52,779 nucleotides of DNA from Candidatus Yanofskybacteria bacterium RIFCSPHIGHO2_02_FULL_43_17 (GTDB taxonomy: Bacteria > Patescibacteriota > Minisyncoccia > 2-02-FULL-40-12 > GWA2-44-9). The stretch is taken from the NCBI GenBank assembly GCA_001794435.1, contig MGJU01000020.1, positions 1-52,779 on the forward strand. The letters are read 5' to 3'. The notes beneath the pieces are model-generated. The model worked only from the letters and a program-made list of their open reading frames with translations. It was not told the origin of the DNA and did not search any database. Shown here piece after piece: positions 16,745-24,586 of this stretch (position 1 is the first letter of the stretch; each line of letters begins with the position of its first letter). Made by a program: the position numbers and the translations under genes.

Positions 16745-19705
16745 ATGAAAGAAACTCTCATACAATCCAACTTAGGAATAAACGGTGCCGCCTCGTCTTC
16801 GGCGAGCGAGCCTCGCTCTGGTGAGCGGGAAGTCATCGAATCCGGTATTGGAATTAAATGGCCTCGTCTTTTTGGTTCAGGAAATCCGTATGATTCCATC
16901 AAGTGGGAAAAAAGAGTGGCCAAAATAACCAAAGGAGACGGCACTACCGTTTTTGAACAGAAAGACGTTGAGGTTCCCTCGTTCTGGACTCAAACCGCTA
17001 CCGACATAGTTGCTTCAAAATATTTTAGAGGCAAGCCGGATTCCCCGGAGAGAGAATCAAGCGTTAAGCAGATGGTAGACAGGGTTGCCAAGACGATAGG
17101 TGAGTGGGGAATGAAGGACGGATACTTTGACACTATCGGCGATTGCGATAATTTCACAAAAGACCTGACATGGCTTCTAGTTAATCAACAGGCCGCGTTC
17201 AACAGTCCAGTTTGGTTCAATGTCGGGGTTTATGAACGTCCGCAATGCAGCGCCTGCTTTATTCTTTCCGTTGAAGACAATATGCAGTCAATTCTCGACT
17301 GGTTCAGGGATGAGGGCTGGATATTTAAATTCGGTTCGGGTTCAGGAATTAATTTATCCAAATTGAGGTCGTCAAAAGAACCGTTATCGAAAGGTGGCTA
17401 TTCTTCCGGTCCGGTATCTTTTATGAAGGGCGCTGACGGAGTTGCTAATTCTATTCGTTCAGGCGGAACCACAAGACGCGCTGCCAAAATGGTGGTTCTG
17501 AATGTGGATCATCCTGACGTTCGGCACTTCATTTATTCAAAAAAGATAATTGAGGATATGACTAAAGCGCTTGCCCGGGAGGGATTTAAGGATTCGATCG
17601 CAGCCGATTTGTTTGACCCATACACCCTGCTTCCGTATCAGAATGCCAACAACTCCGTCAGAGTGTCGGATGCTTTTATGAGAGCAGTTGAGGCGGATGG
17701 CTATTGGGATCTAAAGTTCGTCACAACCGGCGAAACTATGGAAACGGTAAAAGCAAAAGATCTGCTTCGTTGGATGGCCGATGCGGCTTGGCATTCAGCG
17801 GATCCCGGTATTCAGTACGATACCACCATAAATGAATGGCACACTTGTCCTAATGCGGGAAGAATAAACGCATCTAATCCGTGTAGTGAATATATGCACT
17901 TGGACAACAGTGCTTGCAACCTTGCTTCCTTAAACCTGATGAAATTTTTACGAGAAGGAGGAAAATTTGATGCTGATCTATTCAAGAAAGCGGTTGATAC
18001 AATTATTCTTGCCCAGGATATACTGGTTGATCGGTCTTCTTATCCGACGGACAAAATAGAGACCAATGCTCGGGCTTACAGGGAGCTTGGACTCGGGTAT
18101 GCCAATTTGGGCGCTTTACTGATGGTTTTGGGTCTGCCTTACGATTCCGATGAGGGGAGGATACTTGCCGGACAGATAACCTCTTTGATGTGCGGGGAAG
18201 CTTACAGGATGTCAGCCGTCATCGCAAGCCACAAGGGGCCGTTTGCCGGTTATTACAATGACAGAGAGGGGATGTTAAGCGTTTTATCAAAACACCTTGA
18301 TTCGGCCGAAGTGTTATTCGGAAATTCGCAACAGCAAAATATGAATGATAAATCTCTTGAAACAGCTGCTCGTCTGGTGTGGCATGAGGCTAAAGAACTG
18401 GCTGACGAGTATGGAGTTAAAAACTCGCAGGTCACGGTTTTAGCACCGACCGGAACTATAAGTTTTTTGATGGACTGTGACACGACAGGGATTGAACCAG
18501 AACTTGCGCTGGTCAAATACAAGAAACTGGTTGGCGGCGGAACGCTTAAACTGGTCAACAATCAGGTGCCCATCTCGTTAAGACGGCTAGGTTATCTCAA
18601 CGAAGAAGCGGATGCGATATCCGAATATATATTGGAACGAGAAACGATAGAAGGGGCTCCGAATTTGAAAGAAGAACATCTGCCGATTTTTGACTGTTCA
18701 TTCAAAGCTCCCAACGGTTCAAGAAGCATAAGTTATATGGGCCACGTCAAAATGATGGCTGCCGCCCAGCCGTTCATATCGGGAGCGATATCAAAGACGA
18801 TAAATTTGCCCAGCGATGCGACGGTAGAGGATATTGAAGATGTATTTTTCCAGGGCTGGCGTTTGGGACTTAAGGCGCTGGCCGTATATCGTGACGGCTG
18901 CAAGTCGATCCAACCGCTTAATACGAGTGATGGAGACAAGAGACAAGAGACAATAGACAAGGAGTTAGTGGAAAAAATAAATGGCTATACCAGAATTAAG
19001 CTGCCGGATGAGAGACCATCCATCACTCACAAATTTTCCGTTGGTGGATTCGAGAGCTATCTTACGGTTGGATTTTACCCTGATACGATGCAGCCAGGTG
19101 AGACATTCATTACCACAGCGAAAGAAGGCAGTACCATATCTGGTTTATTCGATACGATTGCGACCTTGGTTTCAATGTGTCTTCAGTCAGGCATACCACT
19201 CAAGACCCTTGTAAGAAAATTCAAGGATATGAGGTTTGAACCTGCCGGGTTCACCAATAACCCCAATATTCCGACAGCGAAATCGATCATCGACTATGTT
19301 TTCAGGTATGTTGGCATGAAATATCTCAACCAGGAAGACAAGGAAGAGATTTTCGGGCCGGATCATGCTCAAGATGGGTCTGTTCGGGAATTGCAAAAAG
19401 AGCCAGTGTCTCAAAGCGATAAAATACTAGCCGAACTTGTATCGTCCTCAACGATCAGAACGGAAAAAATACCCGCTTATTCTATCCAAACAGGTGGGGC
19501 AAGTAGTCCCAGTGGCCCCGAAGTAGAGATTTCGGATGCCTCCGGCACAAACAAACCGAAATCACACTACGGGGCAAGCAACGGAAAAGCCAAGTCGCTT
19601 AATGCCGATGCCCCGCTTTGCCATAACTGCGGAACGATAATGATAAGGGCCGGCTCATGCTACTCTTGTCCTAACTGTTTTACCACAACGGGCGTGTGTA
19701 ATTAA
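16745..19705 (+). CDS. nrdJ: Class II (adenosylcobalamin-dependent) ribonucleotide reductase
   Basis: NrdJ reduces ribonucleotides to deoxyribonucleotides with a B12-derived radical and needs no oxygen or second subunit. The 986-aa product has FNSPVWFNVG with CSACFILSVED (about 159-180), GSGSGINLS (about 199-207) and the finger-loop NPCSEYM (about 377-383). LAPTGTIS near 572 is the substrate phosphate loop. A C-terminal zinc-ribbon-like tail CHNCG...CPNC probably holds the cysteines that re-reduce the active site. Two low-complexity patches look repeat-derived: residues 16-31 (palindromic CGAGCCTCGCTC) and DKRQETIDKE (PE-C-like GACAAGAGAC repeats at 18934-18962). TATAAT ends only three bases before the ATG. 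Confidence 0.94.
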   Translation: MKETLIQSNLGINGAASSSASEPRSGEREVIESGIGIKWPRLFGSGNPYDSIKWEKRVAKITKGDGTTVFEQKDVEVPSFWTQTATDIVASKYFRGKPDSPERESSVKQMVDRVAKTIGEWGMKDGYFDTIGDCDNFTKDLTWLLVNQQAAFNSPVWFNVGVYERPQCSACFILSVEDNMQSILDWFRDEGWIFKFGSGSGINLSKLRSSKEPLSKGGYSSGPVSFMKGADGVANSIRSGGTTRRAAKMVVLNVDHPDVRHFIYSKKIIEDMTKALAREGFKDSIAADLFDPYTLLPYQNANNSVRVSDAFMRAVEADGYWDLKFVTTGETMETVKAKDLLRWMADAAWHSADPGIQYDTTINEWHTCPNAGRINASNPCSEYMHLDNSACNLASLNLMKFLREGGKFDADLFKKAVDTIILAQDILVDRSSYPTDKIETNARAYRELGLGYANLGALLMVLGLPYDSDEGRILAGQITSLMCGEAYRMSAVIASHKGPFAGYYNDREGMLSVLSKHLDSAEVLFGNSQQQNMNDKSLETAARLVWHEAKELADEYGVKNSQVTVLAPTGTISFLMDCDTTGIEPELALVKYKKLVGGGTLKLVNNQVPISLRRLGYLNEEADAISEYILERETIEGAPNLKEEHLPIFDCSFKAPNGSRSISYMGHVKMMAAAQPFISGAISKTINLPSDATVEDIEDVFFQGWRLGLKALAVYRDGCKSIQPLNTSDGDKRQETIDKELVEKINGYTRIKLPDERPSITHKFSVGGFESYLTVGFYPDTMQPGETFITTAKEGSTISGLFDTIATLVSMCLQSGIPLKTLVRKFKDMRFEPAGFTNNPNIPTAKSIIDYVFRYVGMKYLNQEDKEEIFGPDHAQDGSVRELQKEPVSQSDKILAELVSSSTIRTEKIPAYSIQTGGASSPSGPEVEISDASGTNKPKSHYGASNGKAKSLNADAPLCHNCGTIMIRAGSCYSCPNCFTTTGVCN
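18929..18965. repeat. PE-C-like GACAAGAGAC repeats inside nrdJ
   Basis: Three near-copies of a GAGACAAG heptamer-type unit are read in frame between the catalytic core and the C-terminal region of nrdJ. They match the left arms of intergenic PE-C elements. Confidence 0.65.
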
Positions 19706-19747
19706 GTATTTGTCCAAGAGGTATAGCCGATTGGCAACAAATAGTTA

Positions 19748-19858
19748 ACCCCGCCCTATCTGGGGTCAAAGTGCGATACGGCACTTACTAAAGCCGTTAG
19801 GCGGCTTCGCCTTTGAAATTTAGTTAATAGAAAGTTATGATTCCAGATAAGGCGGGGT
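19748..19858. repeat. Palindromic element between nrdJ and comEC
   Basis: Perfect 16-bp arms ACCCCGCCCTATCTGG (19748-19763) and complement (19843-19858) enclose smaller hairpins including AGTGC/GCACT. Confidence 0.85.
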
Positions 19859-19912
19859 GACGAGTTTTGTAATGGCTCGTCTGCTGCGCAACTTCTCGCC
19901 GACAAAATCGTC

Positions 19913-21415
19913 ATGCACAAATCCCAAGTGTTTTTCTGGCTACTAATTAGTTTTTTGTCGGGGATTTTTGTCGCTTCTATTTTTAGCGTCGGCCAGACCT
20001 TTATTTATGCGGGCCTTATGGCGGCTGTTGGTTTGGTTGGCATATTTGGATATAACAAGAGTTTTAACGGCAGATTATTGTTGGCCGGATTTTTAAGCAT
20101 CGCTTTTCTGTTCGGAGTGATAAGATTTAATTCCGTGAATTTCGGTCAAGATAGTCTGGACGTGTTTACCGACTTGAAAGCGGGTAATAAGAGAATTGAA
20201 GTTGTTGTTAATGGTTATGTTGATGACGAACCAGCTGATAGCGGCGAAAGACAAGTACTTGTTTTAAAGGCCAAAGAATTAATAGCGGAAGACAAGATCG
20301 TGCCACTAAACGACAGAATACTGGTTACCATAAACAACTTTCCAAAGTTCCGTTACGGCAATACGGTTTCGGTAACTGGTTCTCTTGAAAAGCCCGCCAA
20401 CCTTACTGTCCCGTTAGAAGTAAGACGCCCCTCTGTGGGGTCGTCTGCCGACCACGCCTCTAAGGCAGGTCGGACTTCTAATGGGATTGATTATGCTACA
20501 TATCTCAAAAAAGAAGGCATAAGAACTACCATGTTCTATCCGAAGATATCAGGTTCGGATAAACACTATGATACTTTGATATATCATAGTGTGGGGTTTT
20601 TTGAGGGGGCTAAGATTGGTTTGTATAAAAAAATATTTTGGCTGAAAAATAATTTTGAAAATACCATTAATAAATCAGTATCCGAACCGAACGCGTCTTT
20701 TATAAACGGTATTCTGTTGGGTTCAAGGCAAAATATCCCAGACGATCTTAAAGAAGCATTCAACAAGACGGGTACGACTCACATACTCGCCATATCGGGG
20801 TACAATATAATGATAATTTCATGGGCCGTTCTGGCGGGGCTGGTGCATTTTTTCAGAAGGCGAACCGCATTCTGGCTGTCAGTTGTGATTATCGTTTTAT
20901 TCGTGATCTTGACCGGCGCTTCCGCATCGGTGGTGCGGGCGGCCGTAATGGGACTTTTGCTTTTATTTGCCAATGGTTATGGACGGCTTTATAACCCGAA
21001 AAATTCTATTATTCTTGCCGGAGCGGCAATGGTCTGGCTGAATCCTTTTTCTCTGGTTTTTGATATCGGATTCCAGCTTTCATTTGCGGCGGTATTGGGG
21101 CTTATGTATTTGTATCCTTATCTCGATTCAAAATTGAGTAAAGTTCCGAAGTTCGGCACTTTGAAAGAGATAACCCTGATGACCCTTACGGCACAAATAA
21201 CTGTGGCGCCGTTGTTAATTTACTATTTCAAAAATATTTCTTTTGTATCTTTGCCGGCCAACATACTCATTCTTCCTTTCATTCCGGCCGCGATGTTTGC
21301 GGGATTTATTTCCGGTCTTGCGGGGATGGTATTTTTGCCCTTAGGCCAATTATTCGGATATACCGCTTGGGCCATCACAACCTATCAGATTTGGGTTGTG
21401 AACCTTTTCTCTTGA
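19913..21415 (+). CDS. comEC: ComEC/Rec2 competence membrane protein, membrane part only
   Basis: ComEC forms the channel that takes single-stranded DNA into the cytoplasm. The 500-aa product has N-terminal membrane helices, a soluble OB-like region (about 70-160) and the Competence domain with DLKEAFNKTGTTHILAISGYN (about 281-301) and further helices. The C-terminal MBL-fold nuclease-like domain found in many ComEC proteins is missing; a separate MBL gene lies at 24587. Between residues about 165 and 192 the sequence is a PE-D element (20409-20486) read in frame. The ATG is preceded by CCGACAAAATCGTC, nearly the same as before rpsL. With ComEC, uptake of outside DNA is plausible. Confidence 0.9.
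   Translation: MHKSQVFFWLLISFLSGIFVASIFSVGQTFIYAGLMAAVGLVGIFGYNKSFNGRLLLAGFLSIAFLFGVIRFNSVNFGQDSLDVFTDLKAGNKRIEVVVNGYVDDEPADSGERQVLVLKAKELIAEDKIVPLNDRILVTINNFPKFRYGNTVSVTGSLEKPANLTVPLEVRRPSVGSSADHASKAGRTSNGIDYATYLKKEGIRTTMFYPKISGSDKHYDTLIYHSVGFFEGAKIGLYKKIFWLKNNFENTINKSVSEPNASFINGILLGSRQNIPDDLKEAFNKTGTTHILAISGYNIMIISWAVLAGLVHFFRRRTAFWLSVVIIVLFVILTGASASVVRAAVMGLLLLFANGYGRLYNPKNSIILAGAAMVWLNPFSLVFDIGFQLSFAAVLGLMYLYPYLDSKLSKVPKFGTLKEITLMTLTAQITVAPLLIYYFKNISFVSLPANILILPFIPAAMFAGFISGLAGMVFLPLGQLFGYTAWAITTYQIWVVNLFS
20409..20486. repeat. PE-D palindrome in frame inside comEC
   Basis: TCCCGTTAGAAG (20409-20420) and CTTCTAATGGGA (20475-20486) are the terminal arms of the PE-D family. Here TCCCGTTAG is read as part of VPLEVR, a different frame from that in rplC and rplD, so it does not stop translation. 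Confidence 0.85.
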
Positions 21416-21476
21416 AATTCGGAGACCTTTTTTATATTGTATTCCTGTCGGCTACATAAAAATAACCAACAAATCT

Positions 21477-21698
21477 ATGACAAAAAATCCGTTTGAAATC
21501 AGCGAAGATAAGCCGGGCAAGGGTCATGATCATTTTTATGATAAAAGGAAAAAAGAAGACAGGATCTCCGGCTTAAGATACGCGATTGAGCAAGTCGAAG
21601 ATAGGATAAAGAACGATCCGAACAGGCCCCCGGGAGTTTTTGAAGAACAACTCGAAAGTTTAAGAGCACAGCTTGAGGAAGCCATTAAGAACAGATAA
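21477..21698 (+). CDS. Small charged protein, unknown function
   Basis: The 73-aa product is hydrophilic and helical at its C-terminus (EEQLESLRAQLEEAIKNR). No family is recognised. No Shine-Dalgarno is visible. It follows comEC by 61 bp on the same strand. Confidence 0.55.
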   Translation: MTKNPFEISEDKPGKGHDHFYDKRKKEDRISGLRYAIEQVEDRIKNDPNRPPGVFEEQLESLRAQLEEAIKNR

Positions 21699-21772
21699 GA
21701 ACCGGAATACATACTACAAAAAGGTTTTTTGAAGATCTATTTCTTCAGAGCTAAACATAGAGTCGGATTGAA

Positions 21773-21797
21773 CAAAAAAGTGCGCCATTGCGCACTA
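21773..21797 (-). terminator. Terminator of the minus-strand gene at 21818
   Basis: On the minus strand AGTGCGC-AATG-GCGCACT is followed by six T. Confidence 0.85.
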
Positions 21798-21817
21798 GCA
21801 CTAATTTATAAAAAATC

Positions 21818-22309
21818 TTAAGGAAGAATTCTCACCTTCAAACCATCGACTGTATTAAGCTCCAATCTTATTCCTACAACATTACCACTGGCATTCTCAA
21901 CAAGGCTTGATCGAACATCGTTTTCAGGCACATCCTTACCATTGTCTTCAAACGGTCCAACGCTTACAAACCACTGTCCGTCCACCTTGAGAGCGGTTCG
22001 GGCTACCCCGCCTCCGGTATACATCAAAAGAACATCCTCGTTATCTATGTTTCTGCTGGGAAATGATACGGAAGCAACAACTGCAACCAATCTCTGACGG
22101 GAATTAAAATAACTTCTAAACAATATTACCCCACCATACGAAGAACTGTCGCGTCTATCCAAGGAGCGATCATGCTCCCATCCCAAGGATTGATTCCAAA
22201 TGTCAGGAATTGTCTCTGAATTTCTGACATAATCAGCCGGCGATTGAGCCAATAAAACGGCAGGAAACAGCAAAATGACCACAAGAAGGGCAAGTGACAA
22301 TCTCTTCAT
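21818..22309 (-). CDS. Exported protein of unknown function, 163 aa
   Basis: A clear signal peptide (MKRLSLALLVVILLFPAVLLAQS) with predicted cleavage after AQS or nearby is followed by a soluble domain of about 140 residues, beta-rich by appearance (GGVILFRSYFNSRQRLVAVVASVSF). I do not recognise the fold. A GGGGAT Shine-Dalgarno-like sequence lies upstream, and TTGACG and TACGAT with a 17-base spacer form a promoter at about 22350-22378 on the minus strand. With its own terminator it is a self-contained accessory unit. Confidence 0.68.
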   Translation of the reverse strand: MKRLSLALLVVILLFPAVLLAQSPADYVRNSETIPDIWNQSLGWEHDRSLDRRDSSSYGGVILFRSYFNSRQRLVAVVASVSFPSRNIDNEDVLLMYTGGGVARTALKVDGQWFVSVGPFEDNGKDVPENDVRSSLVENASGNVVGIRLELNTVDGLKVRILP

Positions 22310-22407
22310 TTAGATCCCCGCGTATTTTAAAAAACAGACTAGGTAAATCGTATCAATACGAATTAAAAGCGTCAACTTGCCTTTTGAATTCGATATTCCG
22401 TACAATT

Positions 22408-22440
22408 CGACAGGGGGGAGGGATTATTCGGATATTTTTG
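22408..22440. repeat. G-rich boundary motif with GATTATTC, copy 1
   Basis: A run of G (CAGGGGGGAGG) is followed by GATTATTC..ATATTTTTG and then, 10 bases on, by the promoter region of the next gene. The same order of motifs recurs at 23580-23625. Confidence 0.7.
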
Positions 22441-22511
22441 CGATCTGATTGACTATTTCCTATGCTTATAATAACATCCAGCCAGATTATCAGATTAGGT
22501 GGAGATCTAAG

Positions 22512-22868
22512 ATGAGAGTCAGAAACCTTGTCGGGCTAGTTGCTATTGTTGCCTTAACAATCGGTTGTGCGCAAGCGCCGCCAACTGAAGTTAACCATAA
22601 TTTTCGTTTTAAAGTCATAAGCGATTCTTCTCAAGTTCATTTTTCATATACTGATTGTGAACAGAGACCTGAGTTTACCTGTATCGGACTAAATCCAGCG
22701 ATTACAAGCGATAAAGAAACTATAGAATCGACGGTTGTAGAACTTCGAAAGTGGTTTGCAAAAAGAAACCGCGGTATCGCAGATTGGTATGTATTTAGAA
22801 CCATTGATAATCCCGAAGGGATTCGTGGGATTGTCGTTGAAACATTTCAATTGACCAGTAATAAGTAA
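22512..22868 (+). CDS. Small lipoprotein, 118 aa
   Basis: The ATG at 22512 is favoured over the longer frame from 22449 because GGTGGAG precedes it and it opens a clean lipoprotein signal peptide: positive start MRVRN, hydrophobic core and lipobox LTIGC, giving a lipid-modified Cys near residue 19. The mature part has no recognised domain. An extended -10 box (TGCTTATAAT) lies upstream at about 22463 and a terminator follows at once. It is one of the array of single-gene units at 21.8-24.5 kb. Confidence 0.7.
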   Translation: MRVRNLVGLVAIVALTIGCAQAPPTEVNHNFRFKVISDSSQVHFSYTDCEQRPEFTCIGLNPAITSDKETIESTVVELRKWFAKRNRGIADWYVFRTIDNPEGIRGIVVETFQLTSNK

Positions 22869-22877
22869 ATTATCCGA

Positions 22878-22902
22878 CCGAGCTTAGCTCGGTTTTCTTT
22901 TT
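22878..22902 (+). terminator. Terminator of the lipoprotein gene
   Basis: CCGAGC-TTA-GCTCGG is followed by TTTTCTTTTT. Confidence 0.85.
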
Positions 22903-22950
22903 GTCCAAATCTATGCTAATATCATGCCAGTTCATCGCAAGGAGCGACTT

Positions 22951-23217
22951 ATGAAAGCATATATCGTAGAGCCAGTTAAGCCAGGAATATCGTGGGAATT
23001 ATTTTCAGAATCTAATTCTCAAAAGGTGTTTGAAATTGCTCGTTTAATTACCGAGAAATATCCAGAAGTAACCATCGCCGGATACCATAAATATCCTGGC
23101 ACAGAAATTATTAATACCCTCGTAATTCATGTACCCGATACTTTGACAAGAGAAGCTATTGAAGAAGAGTTTTCTTGCGGATTGTTGCCTGTGGCTTATG
23201 AGCCAAAGTCGAGCTAG
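22951..23217 (+). CDS. Small soluble protein, 88 aa, unknown function
   Basis: The ATG at 22951 is chosen over one at 22924 because AAGGAG lies seven to eight bases upstream of it. No domain is recognised in the product. A TATGCTAATAT -10-like box at about 22912 serves as promoter. The stop codon lies inside the terminator hairpin, which shows how tightly these units are packed. Confidence 0.62.
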   Translation: MKAYIVEPVKPGISWELFSESNSQKVFEIARLITEKYPEVTIAGYHKYPGTEIINTLVIHVPDTLTREAIEEEFSCGLLPVAYEPKSS

Positions 23218-23228
23218 TCTCGGCTTTT
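23201..23228 (+). terminator. Terminator overlapping the stop codon of the 22951 gene
   Basis: CGAG-CTAGT-CTCG with an extended AGCC/GGCT outer stem is followed by six T. Confidence 0.65.
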
Positions 23229-23290
23229 TTGTTTCTCCAATTCGTGTTATTAAATCTCCATACGGAAACCACCTCTAGTCCGCCCATAAT

Positions 23291-23308
23291 CCAACGGGGT
23301 GGGGGAGG
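23291..23308. repeat. 18-bp direct repeat, left copy
   Basis: CCAACGGGGTGGGGGAGG here is identical to 23580-23597. The two copies bracket the ncRNA unit with a period of 289 bp. Confidence 0.85.
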
Positions 23309-23322
23309 AGGAATCAGTAAAT

Positions 23323-23352
23323 TTGACATGTGGATATTGCCTATGCTATACT
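23323..23352 (+). promoter_or_regulatory. Promoter of the ncRNA candidate
   Basis: TTGACA (23323-23328) and TATACT (23347-23352) are spaced by 18 bases, with a TATGC extension before the -10 box. Confidence 0.8.
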
Positions 23353-23355
23353 GGT

Positions 23356-23569
23356 AGCAAGGTGACGAGCCTGCTACGAACGAGATTGTTCGTGACTCCG
23401 AAGAGCTCCCAATTTGGGGGCTTTTCTCTTTTTAATAATACTGATAATATCTATTTCGTGGATCAAGGGCCGAGTCCGAGCGATTCTCGGGAGCAGGCTC
23501 GTCATCTTGCTCTAGGGGTTTGACTCCCCCTCGGTCCACGCTCAAGAATCTGCCGAAGGGCAGATTTTT
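23356..23569 (+). ncRNA. Structured non-coding RNA candidate, about 210 nt
   Basis: A strong promoter precedes and an intrinsic terminator (ATCTGCC/GGCAGAT plus T run, 23548-23569) closes the unit, but no credible ORF lies inside. A 20-nt segment (23356-23375) pairs with 23492-23511 except for one G-U. Inside are a 6-bp hairpin (23376-23393) and a hairpin AGCTCCC/GGGGGCT with T run (23404-23433) that could stop transcription early. The 3' half can alternatively fold as a cloverleaf-like shape: GGGCCGA (23467-23473) with TCGGTCC (23531-23537), hairpins in between, and a GGGG-TTTGACT-CCCC arm. The two folds compete for 23492-23511. It fits no RNA family I know. Confidence 0.65.
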
Positions 23570-23579
23570 GATTTATAAC

Positions 23580-23625
23580 CCAACGGGGTGGGGGAGGCAG
23601 AGAGATTATTCTTATATTTTTGGCG
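23580..23625. repeat. 18-bp direct repeat, right copy, with GATTATTC motif
   Basis: The copy of 23291-23308 is followed by GATTATTC..ATATTTTTGGCGA, matching 22421-22444 upstream of the lipoprotein gene. Confidence 0.8.
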
Positions 23626-23629
23626 AGGC

Positions 23630-23658
23630 TTGACTAAATTTTGAATTTTATGTATATT
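23630..23658 (+). promoter_or_regulatory. Promoter of the 23690 gene
   Basis: TTGACT (23630-23635) and TATATT (23653-23658) with 17-base spacing. Confidence 0.75.
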
Positions 23659-23689
23659 TATCATATCAAATTCTTTCCAGGGAGAACTT

Positions 23690-23995
23690 ATGGGTACGTG
23701 GATGTGGTGGGACGTAGATGACCTTAAAAAATGTGTAAGTACTCTGCCATTAGATGAAACCGTAAAAAAGCACCTTAAAAATATAGCTTATAAGTTATCA
23801 GATCAGGAATGTGTGTGGTTGCGCAAAAAATTACAATTAGAATTGCAATATCGTTCACCAAGTGATTTTAGAAGATATGTTAATAACCATATTCTTCCTC
23901 GCTATGGAATTATCGTAAGAGTTCCATCCGATTCCTTAGAGGTACGCTTGGGGAGGGCGATTGGCGTTTTTCTTCGCGAATTTTTTAGAAAGTAG
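23690..23995 (+). CDS. Small soluble protein, 101 aa, unknown function
   Basis: AGGGAG eight bases before the ATG and a good promoter support the gene. The product begins MGTWMWWDVDD and is helical and basic toward the C-terminus (VFLREFFRK). No family is recognised. The stop codon is part of the terminator stem (AAAGTAG/CTACTTT, 23989-24014). Confidence 0.65.
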   Translation: MGTWMWWDVDDLKKCVSTLPLDETVKKHLKNIAYKLSDQECVWLRKKLQLELQYRSPSDFRRYVNNHILPRYGIIVRVPSDSLEVRLGRAIGVFLREFFRK

Positions 23996-24014
23996 TATTT
24001 ATGCTACTTTTTTT
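23989..24014 (+). terminator. Terminator overlapping the stop codon of the 23690 gene
   Basis: AAAGTAG pairs with CTACTTT and a T run follows. Confidence 0.75.
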
Positions 24015-24042
24015 GTATCTAAAATTGTGCTAAATAATCTAA

Positions 24043-24192
24043 ACGAAAAAGCTTGGCATCATACATCTTGTTGCCTTACTCTGTTTAATTGTATTTGCTT
24101 ATTCAACACATACTACTGCGCAAGAGAAAGATGGTCTTTTGAGGGTCCATTTCTTCGACATTGGCCAAGGGGATGCGATATTTATAGACTAA
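24043..24192 (+). pseudogene. Decayed 5' copy of the downstream MBL-fold gene
   Basis: Read from the ACG at 24043, fifty codons align with the start of the gene at 24587: a hydrophobic leader, then EKDGLLRVHFFDIGQGD against QKDGLLKIYFFDIGQGD, ending AIFID and a TAA. The start codon has changed from ATG to ACG and the rest of the gene is gone. The upstream bases (AAATTGTGCTAAA) also match those before 24587, so the duplication included the promoter region. Confidence 0.85.
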
Positions 24193-24303
24193 CCACAAAT
24201 GATAGACCGTTTTATTTTATATTCAAGATTAGTTACCTCCGCATCTTGACAAGATAGATAATTAAGATTAACATATAAGCACAATAAAAAGGGAGGTAGG
24301 GAC

Positions 24304-24522
24304 ATGGTGGTTCTTTCCGAAAAAGAAGTTTGGGTAGGATGCGTTATTCGATGCTATGGTTGCAAGACTCTATTTGTTCTTGAGTCTGGCGATGATGTCA
24401 AGTTTGTTTCTCCTAATGTGACGAATAGACTTGCGACAGAGTATTTTGTTGTAAATTGTCCCAAGTGCGGTCGCAAGAGGGCCTTTTTCCCAAAACCAGA
24501 GAAAGAAACAGCGGCAGCCTAG
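24304..24522 (+). CDS. Small zinc-ribbon-like protein, 72 aa
   Basis: Two CxxC knuckles (CYGC near residues 17-20 and CPKC near 52-55) suggest one bound zinc ion. The domain is otherwise unassigned. GGGAGGT before the ATG and a terminator just after the stop support it as a separate unit. It lies between the decayed and the intact MBL copies, so it may have been inserted with the duplication. Confidence 0.68.
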   Translation: MVVLSEKEVWVGCVIRCYGCKTLFVLESGDDVKFVSPNVTNRLATEYFVVNCPKCGRKRAFFPKPEKETAAA

Positions 24523-24528
24523 CTACCC

Positions 24529-24560
24529 GAAGGAGTATATAACCTACTCCTTTTATTTTT
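24529..24560 (+). terminator. Terminator of the zinc-ribbon gene
   Basis: AGGAGT (24531-24536) pairs with ACTCCT (24546-24551); TTTATTTTT follows. Confidence 0.8.
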
Positions 24561-24586
24561 CTTAAAATTTGTGCTAAAAGAACTTA

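Noticed and set aside
23299..23523. ORF of 74 codons across the ncRNA region
   Set aside because: It spans promoter, both arms and terminator of the RNA unit and has no ribosome-binding site.
23467..23538. A functional tRNA (GTC anticodon-like loop)
   Set aside because: Acceptor- and T-arm-like helices exist, but the D-arm is a five-pair stem with a five-base loop lacking GG, the T loop has TTTGACT instead of TTCGANT, and the anticodon loop is the wrong size.
23961..24257. ORF of 98 codons overlapping the MBL remnant
   Set aside because: The recognisable protein similarity is in a different frame starting with ACG at 24043; this frame is a shadow.
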